64,000 nt of DNA from Georgenia_B sunbinii (GCF_036421855.1 NZ_JAZGOK010000009.1), one strand, 5' to 3'; counted from the stretch's first letter, positions 22,876 to 31,702 are shown. Translations and numbers: made by a program. Notes: generated by a model from the letters alone, not told the origin.

Positions 22876-25800
22876 CTAGGACAGGTCACGCACGCGAACG
22901 TTGCGCATCTCCATCAGGTCGTTGCTGCCGTGGTTCTGCAGGCCGATGTAGCCGCTGGCGAACTGCCGCAGATCCGTGGGCGGGTCACCGGCACGGGACG
23001 ACTCCTGGCCGGGCGAGTTCTCGAACTCGTTGATGACCACGCCGTTGCGCAGGATCGTGTACTGCTGGCCGACGACGCGGATCTCGTAGTCGTTCCACAC
23101 GCCCTTGTCGGTGACACCGGCATCCTCGAGCGCGACCGGGTCGAAGTTGTACACCGACCCGGTCTTCTGCGGCTCACCGGAGGGACCGTCATACAGCTGG
23201 ATCTCGTGACCGCACATGATGGCGACCCAGGCCTCGGACTGGCCCTCCCCGCACTCCGGCTGCTCCTCGGCAGTCGGGTCCGGGAAGCGCACGAACACGC
23301 CGCCGTTGGCGTAGGTGTCGCCCTCGGAGACGTCCCGGAACTGCAGCTTGAGCGAGAAGTCCGAGAACTCCTCCGCCTCGTACCACAGCATGCCCAGGCC
23401 GCCCTGGCTCAGGATCGACCCGTCCGGGAGCAGCTCGAAGTGACCGCCCGGTGCCTGTCGCCAGTCGTCGAGCGACTCGGCGGTGCCGTCGAACAGCCAC
23501 TCGTAACCGGTCTGTCCGGGGTTGCCGATCTCGGAGCGTGCTGCCCCGTTGCTCAGCTGGCCCCCGTCACGACCGGTGACCACGCCGTCGGCCCGGAGCT
23601 GGCGCACAACGTCGTTGACGTGGCGGATGAACGCGCCGTGGTTGTCCCACTCGCCCTCGTCGTTGATGAGGTCGGCGATGGTGCAGCCACCGAGGTCCTG
23701 GTTGGCCACGCCGGTATCGACGTCACCGATCCACACGGTGTCGCGCGCGTCGGGAACGGCGCACTCGATGGTCGAGACGGTCTCGACCGTCTCCACCGTG
23801 CCGTCGGCGTAGGTGACCGTCAGGGTGACGTCGTAGCTGTCGACCCGGTCGTAGGTGTGCCGGGGGTCGGGCTCGGTGGAGGTGTTGCCGTCACCGAAGT
23901 CCCACTCCCAGGCCACGCCGCCGGACCGGGATCCGGAGAACTGCACGGTCAGCGGGCTGCTCTGGACGCTCGCCGCGGTTGCGGTGGGCGCCGGGGTCGC
24001 CGGGCCACCGGTGTAGGCGATGCGGATGAGCTTCTGGTTGTCGTGCAGCGTGAAGAACGCGCTGCCGTAGTCGAGCAGGTACAGCGCACCGTCCGGCCCG
24101 AACTCGGCGTCCATCCAGCTCTGCAGCTGGTTGTCGCCGCCACCGGCGCGGATGATGTGGCGCAGGTCCTCCGCGTACAGCGGCGGTGCCTGCTCGTCGA
24201 TCCCGTCCGGGTCGGCGGTCACGGCAATCCGGTTGTTCGAGTTGGACTGGTCACCGATGAGCCACTTCCCTTCCCAGTAGGAGGGCCAGGCGATCTCGCT
24301 GTCCTCGTCGACCTGCGACATGCGGTAGGTCGGGCCGGACATGACGGCCTGACCGCCACCCTGCAGGTAGGGCTGGGTGTAGGTGGCCTCGTCGGACTCG
24401 TAGCTCGGGATGCCGTCCTCGTCGCGCGGGAAGACCGGGCCGCCACCCTCGGGGGCGTACCAGATCATGTTGTCCCGAGCGTCGGGGATGTCCACCAGGC
24501 CGGTGTTGCGCGGCGAGTTGTTCTCCAGGTTGTTGCAGTCGTACCAGTCGGTGAGGACGCTGGCGTCCTCGTTGCTGCGGTCGCGGTACGGCTGGCGGTC
24601 ACCCATGCAGTACGGCCAGCCCTGGTTGCCCGCCGAGGTGATGATGGTCGCCGTCTCGTACTTGGCCGGGCCCAGCTCGGGGTCCGGCCCGAACGCGTCG
24701 GGGCCGACCCAGGCTGCGGTCAGCCAGTCGGTGTCCGGGTCGATCTGGATGCGTGACGGGTTACGCACGCCCATGACATAGATCTCCGGGCGTGCCTGGT
24801 CCCCGTCGCCCTCGGCGCCGGTGAACAGGTTGTCCTCGGGGATCGTGTAGCTGCCGTCCTCCTCGGGGTGGATCCGCAGGATCTTGCCGTTGAGGTTGTT
24901 GGTGTTGCCCGAGGTGCGCCGCGCGTCCTGGAACGAGATGCCGGCGTACTCCTGGGTCCAGTTGTTGCCGGAGTATCCGTCCGAGCCCTGGGAGGAGTTG
25001 TTGTCACCGGTGGCGACGTACAGGTTGCCGTCGTCGTCGAAGCCCATGCCGCCGCCGGCGTGGCAGCAGCTGTGGATCTGGGTCTGCCACTCGAGCAGGT
25101 CGACCCGGGTGTCCTGGTCGATGGTCAGGTTCTCCCGGTCATAGGTGAACCGGGAGACGGTGCGCATCCCGATCCGGTCCTCGGTGTCGATCGACTCGTG
25201 CGGCATCCAGTAGACGTAGAGCCAGTTGTTCTCCGCGAAGTTCGGGTCCGGCTCGATGCCGAACAGGCCCTCCTCGGTCTTTACCAGCTCGCCGCCGCTG
25301 CCGCGGTTGCCGAACACGTCGAGCGTGGTCAGCAGCGTGGCCTCACCGGTCTCGGGGTCCCACTGGTGGATGGTGCCGCAGCCCAGGCCCACGTTCGGGT
25401 CGTCCCACGAGACGACGGGGCCCGTGGCGCAGGCGCCGCGGCCGACGTAGAAGATCGTGCCGTCGTCGGCGGCGACCAGCCCGTGCGGCTCGCCCATCTG
25501 GTCGAGCTCGCCCTCGGCGTTCTCGTCGGTGAGCCGCTCGATCTCGTAGTTGTCGCCGATGGTGGCCTGGCAGTCGCCACGGATGATTCCGGTGGACCAC
25601 TGGATGGCGCCGAGCAGGTGGCTGCGGAAGGCGTCCTCGGAGTAGCTCTCCGCGGTGCCGCCCATGCCGGTGTAGAACGACCGGCCGCCGTCGTAGTCGC
25701 GGCACCAGGCGATCGGGTGGAACGCGCCGTTGGCGTTGTCACCGGGCTCGTAGCTGGTCTCGTCGATCTGGGCGACGGTGTGGACCTCGCCGGTCGGGTT

Positions 25801-26898
25801 GTCGTCCCAGTTGAGCCACTTGTCCGAACGCGTCCACGTCTGCGGGAGCTCCGCCGTGGCCGGGTGTGCCTGGTCGGTGACGTTGACGGTCGCCTCCTGG
25901 ACCGGGATCTCCACGTCGGGCGGTTCGATCGGCTCGTCGGCGAAGAGCAGCCAGTCGGCGAGCTGGACCGATGAGTCCCCGGCGTTGGCGGTGATGTCCA
26001 GCTGGAAGTGCTGGTACGACTCGGTGTTGTCGATCTCGTAGGTCTTTCGCTGGAAGCGCTCCGGGAAGTCGTCGCTGCGCGTGTCGAGGTCCACCCAGGT
26101 CTCGCCGTCGGTGGAGCCGCGCAGCGTCCACGTCTCCGGGTCACGGCCCGCGAAGTCGTTGGCGGACGTCATGGTGTAGCTCGTGATGACGGCGGGCTCG
26201 GCGAGCTCGAGGGTGATCGTGGAGGTTTCCGCGAAGGCGAGCCACTTGGTGTTCTCGTCGTCGTCGATGAGGTTCTCGACGCCCTCGTTGCCCGGGCTGT
26301 CGCCCGTCGCGGAGATCTCGGCGACCGAGCTGATCCCGGCGGGCCGGGCGCCGAGGAGCTCGGTGAACCACTGGGACTCGGGCTGGGCGGTGACGGCGTC
26401 ACGGACTCCGAGGAAGCCACCGCCGTCGCTGATGAAGTCCTGCAGCGCGCCCTCCTGGGCGGCGTCGAGGGCACTGCCCTCGGCGGCGAGGAACACCACC
26501 CCGCGGTAGTTGTCGAGGTTCTCGTCGGTGAAGTCGGCCGGGTCGGTGGAGGCGGTGACGCCGAAGCCGTTCTCGGCGCCCAGTTCCTCGATGGCCTGAG
26601 TGGCCTCGACGACCGGGTCGTCCTGCGCGGCCGGATCACCGTGGAAGACGAGGACATCGACGTCCTGGTCTGCGGCCGACGCCGCTGGTGCCACCGACTT
26701 CGGTTGCGCGCTCGCGGCGCTGCGGCCCTTGCTGGCGGTGGCGTCGCGGGAGCTGTCGGAGCTCCCTGGCGATGCGAGGGCGGGACCGGCGGTCATGCTC
26801 AGCATGACCGCGGCACTCGCCGTCAGGGCTCCGGCGTGCTTGAGACGCCGGAGCCGGCCAGCCCTGAGGCCGGCGCTTGCTCTTGATGTGTTGCTCAA
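22876..26898 (-). CDS. secreted ThuA / sugar dehydrogenase / PKD / DUF1080 protein
   Basis: 1340 residues, TTG start at 26898 four bases after GGGGGAG, signal peptide about 1-45. A ThuA-like domain (about 85-210 and 320-440) is split by an F5/8-type discoidin module (about 210-330). Next come a glucose/sorbosone-type beta-propeller dehydrogenase domain (about 445-945, with HSCCHAGGGMGFDDDGNLYV), a PKD domain (about 960-1045, WEWDFGDGNTSTEPDPRHTY), the C-terminal-type domain shared with the cupredoxin neighbour (about 1050-1125), and a DUF1080/LamG-like sugar-binding domain (about 1130-1340). It probably binds and oxidises an extracellular polysaccharide or sugar. It lies 56 bases after the multicopper oxidase gene. 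Confidence 0.85.
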   Translation of the reverse strand: MSNTSRASAGLRAGRLRRLKHAGALTASAAVMLSMTAGPALASPGSSDSSRDATASKGRSAASAQPKSVAPAASAADQDVDVLVFHGDPAAQDDPVVEATQAIEELGAENGFGVTASTDPADFTDENLDNYRGVVFLAAEGSALDAAQEGALQDFISDGGGFLGVRDAVTAQPESQWFTELLGARPAGISSVAEISATGDSPGNEGVENLIDDDENTKWLAFAETSTITLELAEPAVITSYTMTSANDFAGRDPETWTLRGSTDGETWVDLDTRSDDFPERFQRKTYEIDNTESYQHFQLDITANAGDSSVQLADWLLFADEPIEPPDVEIPVQEATVNVTDQAHPATAELPQTWTRSDKWLNWDDNPTGEVHTVAQIDETSYEPGDNANGAFHPIAWCRDYDGGRSFYTGMGGTAESYSEDAFRSHLLGAIQWSTGIIRGDCQATIGDNYEIERLTDENAEGELDQMGEPHGLVAADDGTIFYVGRGACATGPVVSWDDPNVGLGCGTIHQWDPETGEATLLTTLDVFGNRGSGGELVKTEEGLFGIEPDPNFAENNWLYVYWMPHESIDTEDRIGMRTVSRFTYDRENLTIDQDTRVDLLEWQTQIHSCCHAGGGMGFDDDGNLYVATGDNNSSQGSDGYSGNNWTQEYAGISFQDARRTSGNTNNLNGKILRIHPEEDGSYTIPEDNLFTGAEGDGDQARPEIYVMGVRNPSRIQIDPDTDWLTAAWVGPDAFGPDPELGPAKYETATIITSAGNQGWPYCMGDRQPYRDRSNEDASVLTDWYDCNNLENNSPRNTGLVDIPDARDNMIWYAPEGGGPVFPRDEDGIPSYESDEATYTQPYLQGGGQAVMSGPTYRMSQVDEDSEIAWPSYWEGKWLIGDQSNSNNRIAVTADPDGIDEQAPPLYAEDLRHIIRAGGGDNQLQSWMDAEFGPDGALYLLDYGSAFFTLHDNQKLIRIAYTGGPATPAPTATAASVQSSPLTVQFSGSRSGGVAWEWDFGDGNTSTEPDPRHTYDRVDSYDVTLTVTYADGTVETVETVSTIECAVPDARDTVWIGDVDTGVANQDLGGCTIADLINDEGEWDNHGAFIRHVNDVVRQLRADGVVTGRDGGQLSNGAARSEIGNPGQTGYEWLFDGTAESLDDWRQAPGGHFELLPDGSILSQGGLGMLWYEAEEFSDFSLKLQFRDVSEGDTYANGGVFVRFPDPTAEEQPECGEGQSEAWVAIMCGHEIQLYDGPSGEPQKTGSVYNFDPVALEDAGVTDKGVWNDYEIRVVGQQYTILRNGVVINEFENSPGQESSRAGDPPTDLRQFASGYIGLQNHGSNDLMEMRNVRVRDLS

Positions 26899-26954
26899 CT
26901 TCTCCCCCTTGTGAAGTAGTTTCGGCCCGCGATCTGGCGGGCCGCGAGGTATGC

Positions 26955-27968
26955 CTAGTGGTCGCCTCCTTCGTGCTCGTGGAACCAGTCGATGGACTCC
27001 TGGGCGCCGTCGGGCATGCTGCCGTCCGCATTGCGGACCAGGAAGATGCCCGCCATCCCGCCGTCGGAGTGGAACTGGACGTGGCAGTGGTACATCCACG
27101 CACCGGGGCCGACGTCCTCGCCGGCGATCACCTGGAAGCCGAAGGACGATCCCGGGTTGAGGTCCTTGTTGTCGATGATCTGGCTGGAGTCGCGCGGGCC
27201 CTCGAGGTAGCCGGTGCGGTTGTCCGCCCAGCGGTGCGCGTGCAGGTGGAAGGTGTGAAACATGTCACCGTGGCCGATGCAGATGTACTCCACCGTCTCG
27301 CCGAGGTTCGCCTCGAACATCGGGGTGTCCGGGGCGACCTTGTTGTTGGTGAGCATCCCGTTGAAGACGACCGTGAACTGCCGGTCGGGCAGGATGTCGC
27401 CCCGACGACGGACGATGAGCGCCCCGTAGAGCCCGGCCTGCAGCCCGCCGGTGCCGTGCGGCGTGCCCATCGCGTGGTCGTGGTAGTGCCAGTAGCCGGC
27501 GGTGCCAGGCCGGCTCCACCGGCCCAGCGACTTCTCGCCCGTCGTCCGCCAGATGTACGTCCGGGTCTCGCCCGGCTTGTTGTACGAGAAGTTCATCGGC
27601 GAGCCGTCGGACTCGGTGTCGTACAGCACCCCGTGGGGGTGGATGGACAGATCACGGTCGGTGGTGTTGACCAGCGTGATCTCCATGGTGTCGCCCTCGT
27701 ACATCTCGAGGATGGGGCCGGGGATCGTCGCCTCGCCGGGCGCCAGCCCGTAGCCCACCTGGCCGCCGCCCATGTCCTCGGCGTACATCGTGATGCGGTG
27801 GACCGTCGCGAGCGGGTCGGCGGCCCGGCCCGGCGCTGCCGCCGCAGGGGTGGCGAGCGCAGCCGCAGCAGCGGGCGCGAACACCGCGGCAGCGGCGCCG
27901 CCGAGCATCGTGCGTCTCGAGAGGCCGCCGCCGGTGGGTCGGGCGGGGCTGGTCGTCTTGTCGGTCAT
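26955..27968 (-). CDS. two-domain multicopper oxidase (small laccase type)
   Basis: A 337-residue secreted enzyme with a Tat-type signal (LSRRTMLGG, hydrophobic Ala stretch to about residue 45). Four copper-ligand motifs are complete: HPHG, HYHDHAMG, HTFHLHAHRW and the YHCHVQFHSDGGM loop with the type-1 Cys and Met. Two cupredoxin domains with all motifs mark the small-laccase group, which works as a trimer and reduces O2 to water with electrons from phenols, metals or a partner protein. The ATG at 27968 is chosen because AGAGGAG lies seven bases upstream. It is the first gene of the operon. Confidence 0.9.
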   Translation of the reverse strand: MTDKTTSPARPTGGGLSRRTMLGGAAAAVFAPAAAAALATPAAAAPGRAADPLATVHRITMYAEDMGGGQVGYGLAPGEATIPGPILEMYEGDTMEITLVNTTDRDLSIHPHGVLYDTESDGSPMNFSYNKPGETRTYIWRTTGEKSLGRWSRPGTAGYWHYHDHAMGTPHGTGGLQAGLYGALIVRRRGDILPDRQFTVVFNGMLTNNKVAPDTPMFEANLGETVEYICIGHGDMFHTFHLHAHRWADNRTGYLEGPRDSSQIIDNKDLNPGSSFGFQVIAGEDVGPGAWMYHCHVQFHSDGGMAGIFLVRNADGSMPDGAQESIDWFHEHEGGDH

Positions 27969-28489
27969 CTTGCTCCTCTCGACTGGGGAGCCTGTGGCCG
28001 TCCGCACGCCCCCCGGCGTGGATGCCCGCCTCATCACCGGTTCCCGTCCGGGCCCGACGATGGGCCCGGGCCGACGAGGCGCTGGAGTGAGGCGCGTCGT
28101 CGCGGCGATCCGGAGGTGAAGCAGGTCACTAAACCTGCCAACCGTAGGCCTGCATTTTGCGTTCCGTCAAGCAAAAGAACCGAGAGGGGCTTCTGTACGT
28201 CGATCTACCTAACGGGGGGTTGCTGTTTTCCGAATAAGACGGTTCACTCTCTTCCGGGGGTTGCCCTGACAGAGACGTCGTCAACTGGGCAGTGACACAT
28301 GAAGTCACGTAACACGTGCGAGGTGCGTTGCGGTGGAGACACCGGCGCCACCAGGCCCGACGCTGGGTCCGGGCTCCGAGGTGCCTGCGTGCGCCTGTCG
28401 AGCTCGCGGTGCCATCCCCACCCTCAGAACCGAGCGCGCCGGCGGTCGTCCGTCGTGCCCGGGAAGCTCACCTCAGCCAAGGAGAAACC
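27969..28489. promoter_or_regulatory. divergent promoter region, AT-rich core
   Basis: About 520 bases separate the multicopper oxidase and the divergent secreted-protein gene. Positions 28120-28260 are clearly more AT-rich than the surroundings (for example a CATTTTGCG run and CAAGCAAAAGAACC) and have no coding potential. Both promoters are likely here. A GGGCCC-armed hairpin at about 28051-28070 lies on the oxidase side. I could not define boxes with confidence. Confidence 0.45.
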
Positions 28490-29455
28490 ATGCGAAAGAG
28501 ACTGACCAGCGTCCTCATCGGCGGACTCGTGCTTGCCGGGTTCGGGGCCATGGGTCCGGCGCAGGCCGCACTGACCACCCACTGCGACGGGAGCGCCGAG
28601 GGGGTGACCGTCCCCGGGGACCTGGTCGTCCCCGCCGGGAAGGCCTGCTCGCTGGCGGACACCACCGTCACCGGCAACGTGCGCGTCGCCGCCGGGGCCG
28701 ACCTCGTCGGCAACGGGCTCACCGTCAACGGGAACGTCAACGTCCAGGCTGACGCCTACCTCGACCTGGTGGACTCCACGGTGGACGGCAACGTCGTCAA
28801 CCGCGGCGCCTTCGGCGTCTACCTCGACTACACCGAGGTCAACGCCTACAACGGCAACCCCAACGTCAACCCCGAGTCGTTCCTGTGGACCTACGAGTCC
28901 TCCTTCGCCGGCCGTGTCGCCGCCACCGGCGGGTCCGTCCTGCTGGAGAGCTCGGACGTCAACCGCGTCGTGCAGGCGACCGACACCCAGTACATCGACA
29001 TCATCGACACCGTGGTCGGCGGCGCCCTGACCGTCACCGGCGCGGAGTTCGGGGCGATGGTCTGTGGCAGCGAGGTCGACGGGCACGCGACCTTCGCCGA
29101 CAACGGCGTGGGGGTCCAGCTCGGTGCCGGCGGTGCGCTGGCGGCCTGCGACAACGGCACCAGCGTCTGGGGCGGCAACGTCCTGGTCTCCGGGACCACC
29201 GGCGCCGCCCAGGTGTCGGACAACATCATCCGGGGCAACCTCTCCGGCACCGGCAACGAGTCGGCGGCGCAGAGCGACAACCGTGTCCGCGGTGACATCC
29301 TCGGCCAGTTCGCCGAGGAGACCCAGCAGCGCGCGATGCGGATGCAGCTCGAGGCGCAGCCGAACGCCGAGCGCAACGCGCTCGACGAGCTGCGCAGCGA
29401 GCGCCTCGGCACCGCCGAGGAGCTCGTCGAGATCGCAGGCCCGGCCAACCTCTGA
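28490..29455 (+). CDS. secreted beta-solenoid-like protein
   Basis: A 321-residue secreted protein with a signal peptide (about 1-27, AQA). The mature part is a ladder of short beta repeats of about 15-20 residues: GDLVVPAGKACSL, GNVRVAAGADLVG, GNVNVQADAYLDL, GNVVNRGAFG and so on. This is compatible with a right-handed beta-helix or a bactofilin-like solenoid. The last 45 residues are charged and helical. An AAGGAGA site precedes the ATG. It is divergent from the multicopper oxidase operon. Similar polymorphic-repeat secreted proteins are common in actinobacteria and have no known function. Confidence 0.8.
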   Translation: MRKRLTSVLIGGLVLAGFGAMGPAQAALTTHCDGSAEGVTVPGDLVVPAGKACSLADTTVTGNVRVAAGADLVGNGLTVNGNVNVQADAYLDLVDSTVDGNVVNRGAFGVYLDYTEVNAYNGNPNVNPESFLWTYESSFAGRVAATGGSVLLESSDVNRVVQATDTQYIDIIDTVVGGALTVTGAEFGAMVCGSEVDGHATFADNGVGVQLGAGGALAACDNGTSVWGGNVLVSGTTGAAQVSDNIIRGNLSGTGNESAAQSDNRVRGDILGQFAEETQQRAMRMQLEAQPNAERNALDELRSERLGTAEELVEIAGPANL

Positions 29456-29471
29456 CCGGACCGCTGACCGC

Positions 29472-29507
29472 ACGGGGTCCTGCGCCGTTCCTGGCGCAGG
29501 ACCCCGT
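29472..29507. terminator. perfect 15-bp hairpin
   Basis: Arms 29472-29486 and 29493-29507 are perfectly complementary with loop GTTCCT, 17 bases after the preceding stop. Confidence 0.85.
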
Positions 29508-29543
29508 CGCGCTGCCGGCCTCCCGGGTGGCAGGATCGGGGCC

Positions 29544-30113
29544 ATGGACCTGCACCTCACCGGAGACGAGGCCGCCGACCGGCTGCTGTCGACCGACCCG
29601 TTCGCACTGCTCGTCGGCATGCTGCTCGACCAGCAGGTGCCGATGGAGACCGCGTTCGCCGGCCCCGCCAAGCTGGCCGACCGCCTCGAACGGTTCGACG
29701 CCGCGACGCTGGCCCGTCTCGACCTCGACGAGCTGACCGAGGTCATGCGCCAGACGCCTGCGGTCCACCGCTACCCGGGATCGATGGCCAAGCGGATCCA
29801 GGCGCTGGCCGCCGTCGTCGTCGAGGAGTACGACGGCGACGCCGCCCGGATCTGGACCGACGGGCAGCCCGACGGTCCGCAGATCCTGCGCCGGCTCAAG
29901 TCGCTGCCGGGCTACGGCGAGCAGAAGGCGACGATCTTCCTCGCGCTGCTGGGCAAGCAGGGCGGGCTGGAGGCGCCGGGGTGGCGCGAGTCCGCCGGAG
30001 CCTATGGCGAGGAGGGTTCGCTGCGGTCGATCGCGGACGTCGTCGACGAGGACACCCTGCTCCAGGTCCGCGAGACCAAGCGCGCGGCGAAGGCGGCGGC
30101 GAAGAAGGGCTGA
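29544..30113 (+). CDS. HhH-GPD base-excision repair family protein
   Basis: This 189-residue protein belongs to the actinobacterial HhH-GPD DNA-glycosylase-like family. LLVGMLLDQQVPMETAFAGP opens the domain, and the helix-hairpin-helix LKSLPGYGEQKATIFLALLG is intact. It ends in a lysine/alanine-rich tail (about 175-189). A catalytic lysine or iron-sulfur cysteines of the Nth type are not seen, so the base specificity is unknown. It follows a terminator and is convergent with the XRE gene. Confidence 0.88.
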   Translation: MDLHLTGDEAADRLLSTDPFALLVGMLLDQQVPMETAFAGPAKLADRLERFDAATLARLDLDELTEVMRQTPAVHRYPGSMAKRIQALAAVVVEEYDGDAARIWTDGQPDGPQILRRLKSLPGYGEQKATIFLALLGKQGGLEAPGWRESAGAYGEEGSLRSIADVVDEDTLLQVRETKRAAKAAAKKG

Positions 30114-30125
30114 GGGTCCCGGCGG

Positions 30126-30380
30126 TCAGCGCACCGGTGGGGCCAGCCGGTCGGTACGGACGAGGAGCTCGCCGATCTCGCAGTCGAGCGCCTGGCAGAT
30201 CGCGACGAGCGTGGAGAACCGGATCGCGCGGGCGCGGTCGTTCTTGAGCACCGAAAGGTTGACGATGCTCACCCCGACGAGCTCGCTCAGCCGCGTCAGC
30301 GTCATCGCGCGGTCAGCAAGCAGCTCGTCGAGGCGGCAGTGGACGCCGGTGGGCGCGTCGTCGTCGGCGGCGCGAGCCAT
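30126..30380 (-). CDS. small XRE-family transcriptional regulator
   Basis: This 84-residue protein is almost entirely a Cro/C1-type helix-turn-helix of the YozG-like kind: CRLDELLADRAMTLTRLSELVGVSIVNLSVLKNDRARAIRFSTL. Its ATG overlaps the stop of the DUF2975 gene (ATGA), so translation is coupled. DUF2975 membrane proteins and such regulators form a recurrent pair. The regulator probably binds the TTATCGATAA sites upstream of the operon. Confidence 0.9.
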   Translation of the reverse strand: MARAADDDAPTGVHCRLDELLADRAMTLTRLSELVGVSIVNLSVLKNDRARAIRFSTLVAICQALDCEIGELLVRTDRLAPPVR

Positions 30381-31048
30381 CAGACCAGCCCCTCGGTGTC
30401 CCGCTGCAGCCGGGCGCCGATCTCGAAGGCGGCGGCGACGACCCCCAGGGCGAGCCCGATGCCGATCGGCGCCAGGCTGATCTCCATGGCCAGGCCGAGG
30501 AAGCCCTCGGCCGCCCCCGCGCCGTGGTACCCCCCGGTCGACTCCGGCCCGAGGAAGGAGACGATCTCGGCCCGGCCGATGGCGCCGAGGAACTGTCCGA
30601 GCACCCCGCCGGCCATCACGAGCACCGCGGTCGTCAGCAGCGCCGCGCTGATCGACCTGCCGAAGGGGCGCTGCCGCGCCACGCGGACGCACAGCCACAG
30701 CAGCGCGAGGCAGATGCCGATCGCCGCCAGCGAGCTCACGGCGTCGGCGCCCCACAGCAGCCACCGGGCCGACTGCGGCGCGCCCTCGACGGTGATCGTC
30801 ACGGACTCGTAGCGGGCGTCGGTGATCGCAGCGATCGGCTCGGTGAACGCCGGTGTGGCGGCATCGCCGATCGTCATGTCGCGGACCTCGAGCGGGCCGC
30901 TGCCGAGGGTTTGGCGGCCGGCGAGGACGATCCCGACGGCGTGCAGCAGTGCCACCAGCGCGGCGCCGGCGCCGATGAGCCACAGGCCGACGTGGTCCGC
31001 CGTCGTGCTGGCGCGGCGGCTGGGGGAGGAAGGTGACGTGCGGGCCAT
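30380..31048 (-). CDS. DUF2975 membrane protein
   Basis: A 222-residue protein with four membrane helices (about 22-45, 100-122, 140-165 and 185-210) and an external loop between the first two, which is the DUF2975 layout. An in-frame ATG nine bases farther up (31057) is possible, but the AAAG sequence is better placed for the ATG at 31048. It is the first gene of a two-gene operon with the XRE regulator. Function unknown. Confidence 0.82.
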   Translation of the reverse strand: MARTSPSSPSRRASTTADHVGLWLIGAGAALVALLHAVGIVLAGRQTLGSGPLEVRDMTIGDAATPAFTEPIAAITDARYESVTITVEGAPQSARWLLWGADAVSSLAAIGICLALLWLCVRVARQRPFGRSISAALLTTAVLVMAGGVLGQFLGAIGRAEIVSFLGPESTGGYHGAGAAEGFLGLAMEISLAPIGIGLALGVVAAAFEIGARLQRDTEGLV

Positions 31049-31066
31049 TGCGATCATCTTTCACGC

Positions 31067-31092
31067 TTATCGATAACAACGATGATCGATAA
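31067..31092. promoter_or_regulatory. palindromic operator of the DUF2975-XRE operon
   Basis: A perfect 10-bp palindrome TTATCGATAA (31067-31076) and a second half-matching copy (TGATCGATAA, 31083-31092) lie 18 to 44 bases before the DUF2975 start. TTATCGAT and ATCGATAA also form an inverted repeat with a ten-base spacer. The AT-rich motif is conspicuous in this genome and is a good candidate site for the adjacent XRE protein. Confidence 0.65.
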
Positions 31093-31123
31093 ACTTACCA
31101 GAACTGGTCGCTCGGTCGCCTGC

Positions 31124-31702
31124 TCAGTCGATCAGCCAGTGGTGCCGCAGCCGCAGCGCCCGTTCGAGGGCGGCGAGCACGGCGGCGATGGTCAGCGGGG
31201 TGTTGAGCACGCCGGGCAGCGTGACCGGCGCGACGAACGTGAACCAGCCGGTGAGCTCGGCGACTGCCGCGACGAGCTGGGGCAGCTGCAGCACGAGGGC
31301 GATGACGAGCACCGCCGTCGACGCCGCCCCGAGTCGCCGGCTGATCGTGGGGTGGTCGCGGTCGAGATCGGCCCGCCAGCGCTCGCCGGTCCCGCGCGCG
31401 GGGACCAGTGGGCGCTCGGTGCCGTCGGGCAGCACGAGGTGGGCCCGGCGCAGACCGAAGGTGCTCATCGCGGCCTCGATCCGCGCGCCGTCGTCGAGCG
31501 GGAATCGTGTCCGGCCGCGCTGCACCCGGTCCTGCCGGCCGTCGCGGTACAGCACCACCTTGTCGTCCCAGTCGAAGAAGTCGACGTCGATGTCCCACCG
31601 TGCGCCGTCGTGCTCGGTGCCCAGCACCGACCGGTAGATGAAGTGCCAGCCGGCCATCGGCCGCAGCTCGCTGCCGTCGCCGGCTCGTTCTCTCGTCGTC
31701 AC
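31124..31702 (-). CDS. hypothetical membrane protein
   Basis: A 192-residue protein with a soluble N-terminal half and two hydrophobic helices in the C-terminal half (about 128-145 and 153-178). The N-terminal half contains WHFIYRSVLGTEHDGARWDI, WDDKVVLYRDGRQD and a VLPDGTERPL segment, which looks beta-rich. I do not recognise a named family. The GTG at 31702 is favoured by AAGG eight bases upstream; an ATG 45 bases later is the alternative. It is separate from its neighbours. Confidence 0.65.
   Translation of the reverse strand: MTTRERAGDGSELRPMAGWHFIYRSVLGTEHDGARWDIDVDFFDWDDKVVLYRDGRQDRVQRGRTRFPLDDGARIEAAMSTFGLRRAHLVLPDGTERPLVPARGTGERWRADLDRDHPTISRRLGAASTAVLVIALVLQLPQLVAAVAELTGWFTFVAPVTLPGVLNTPLTIAAVLAALERALRLRHHWLID

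Noticed and set aside
27969..28037. Longer N-terminus for the multicopper oxidase
   Set aside because: The ATG at 27968 has the good ribosome-binding site and places the Tat motif at the usual distance.
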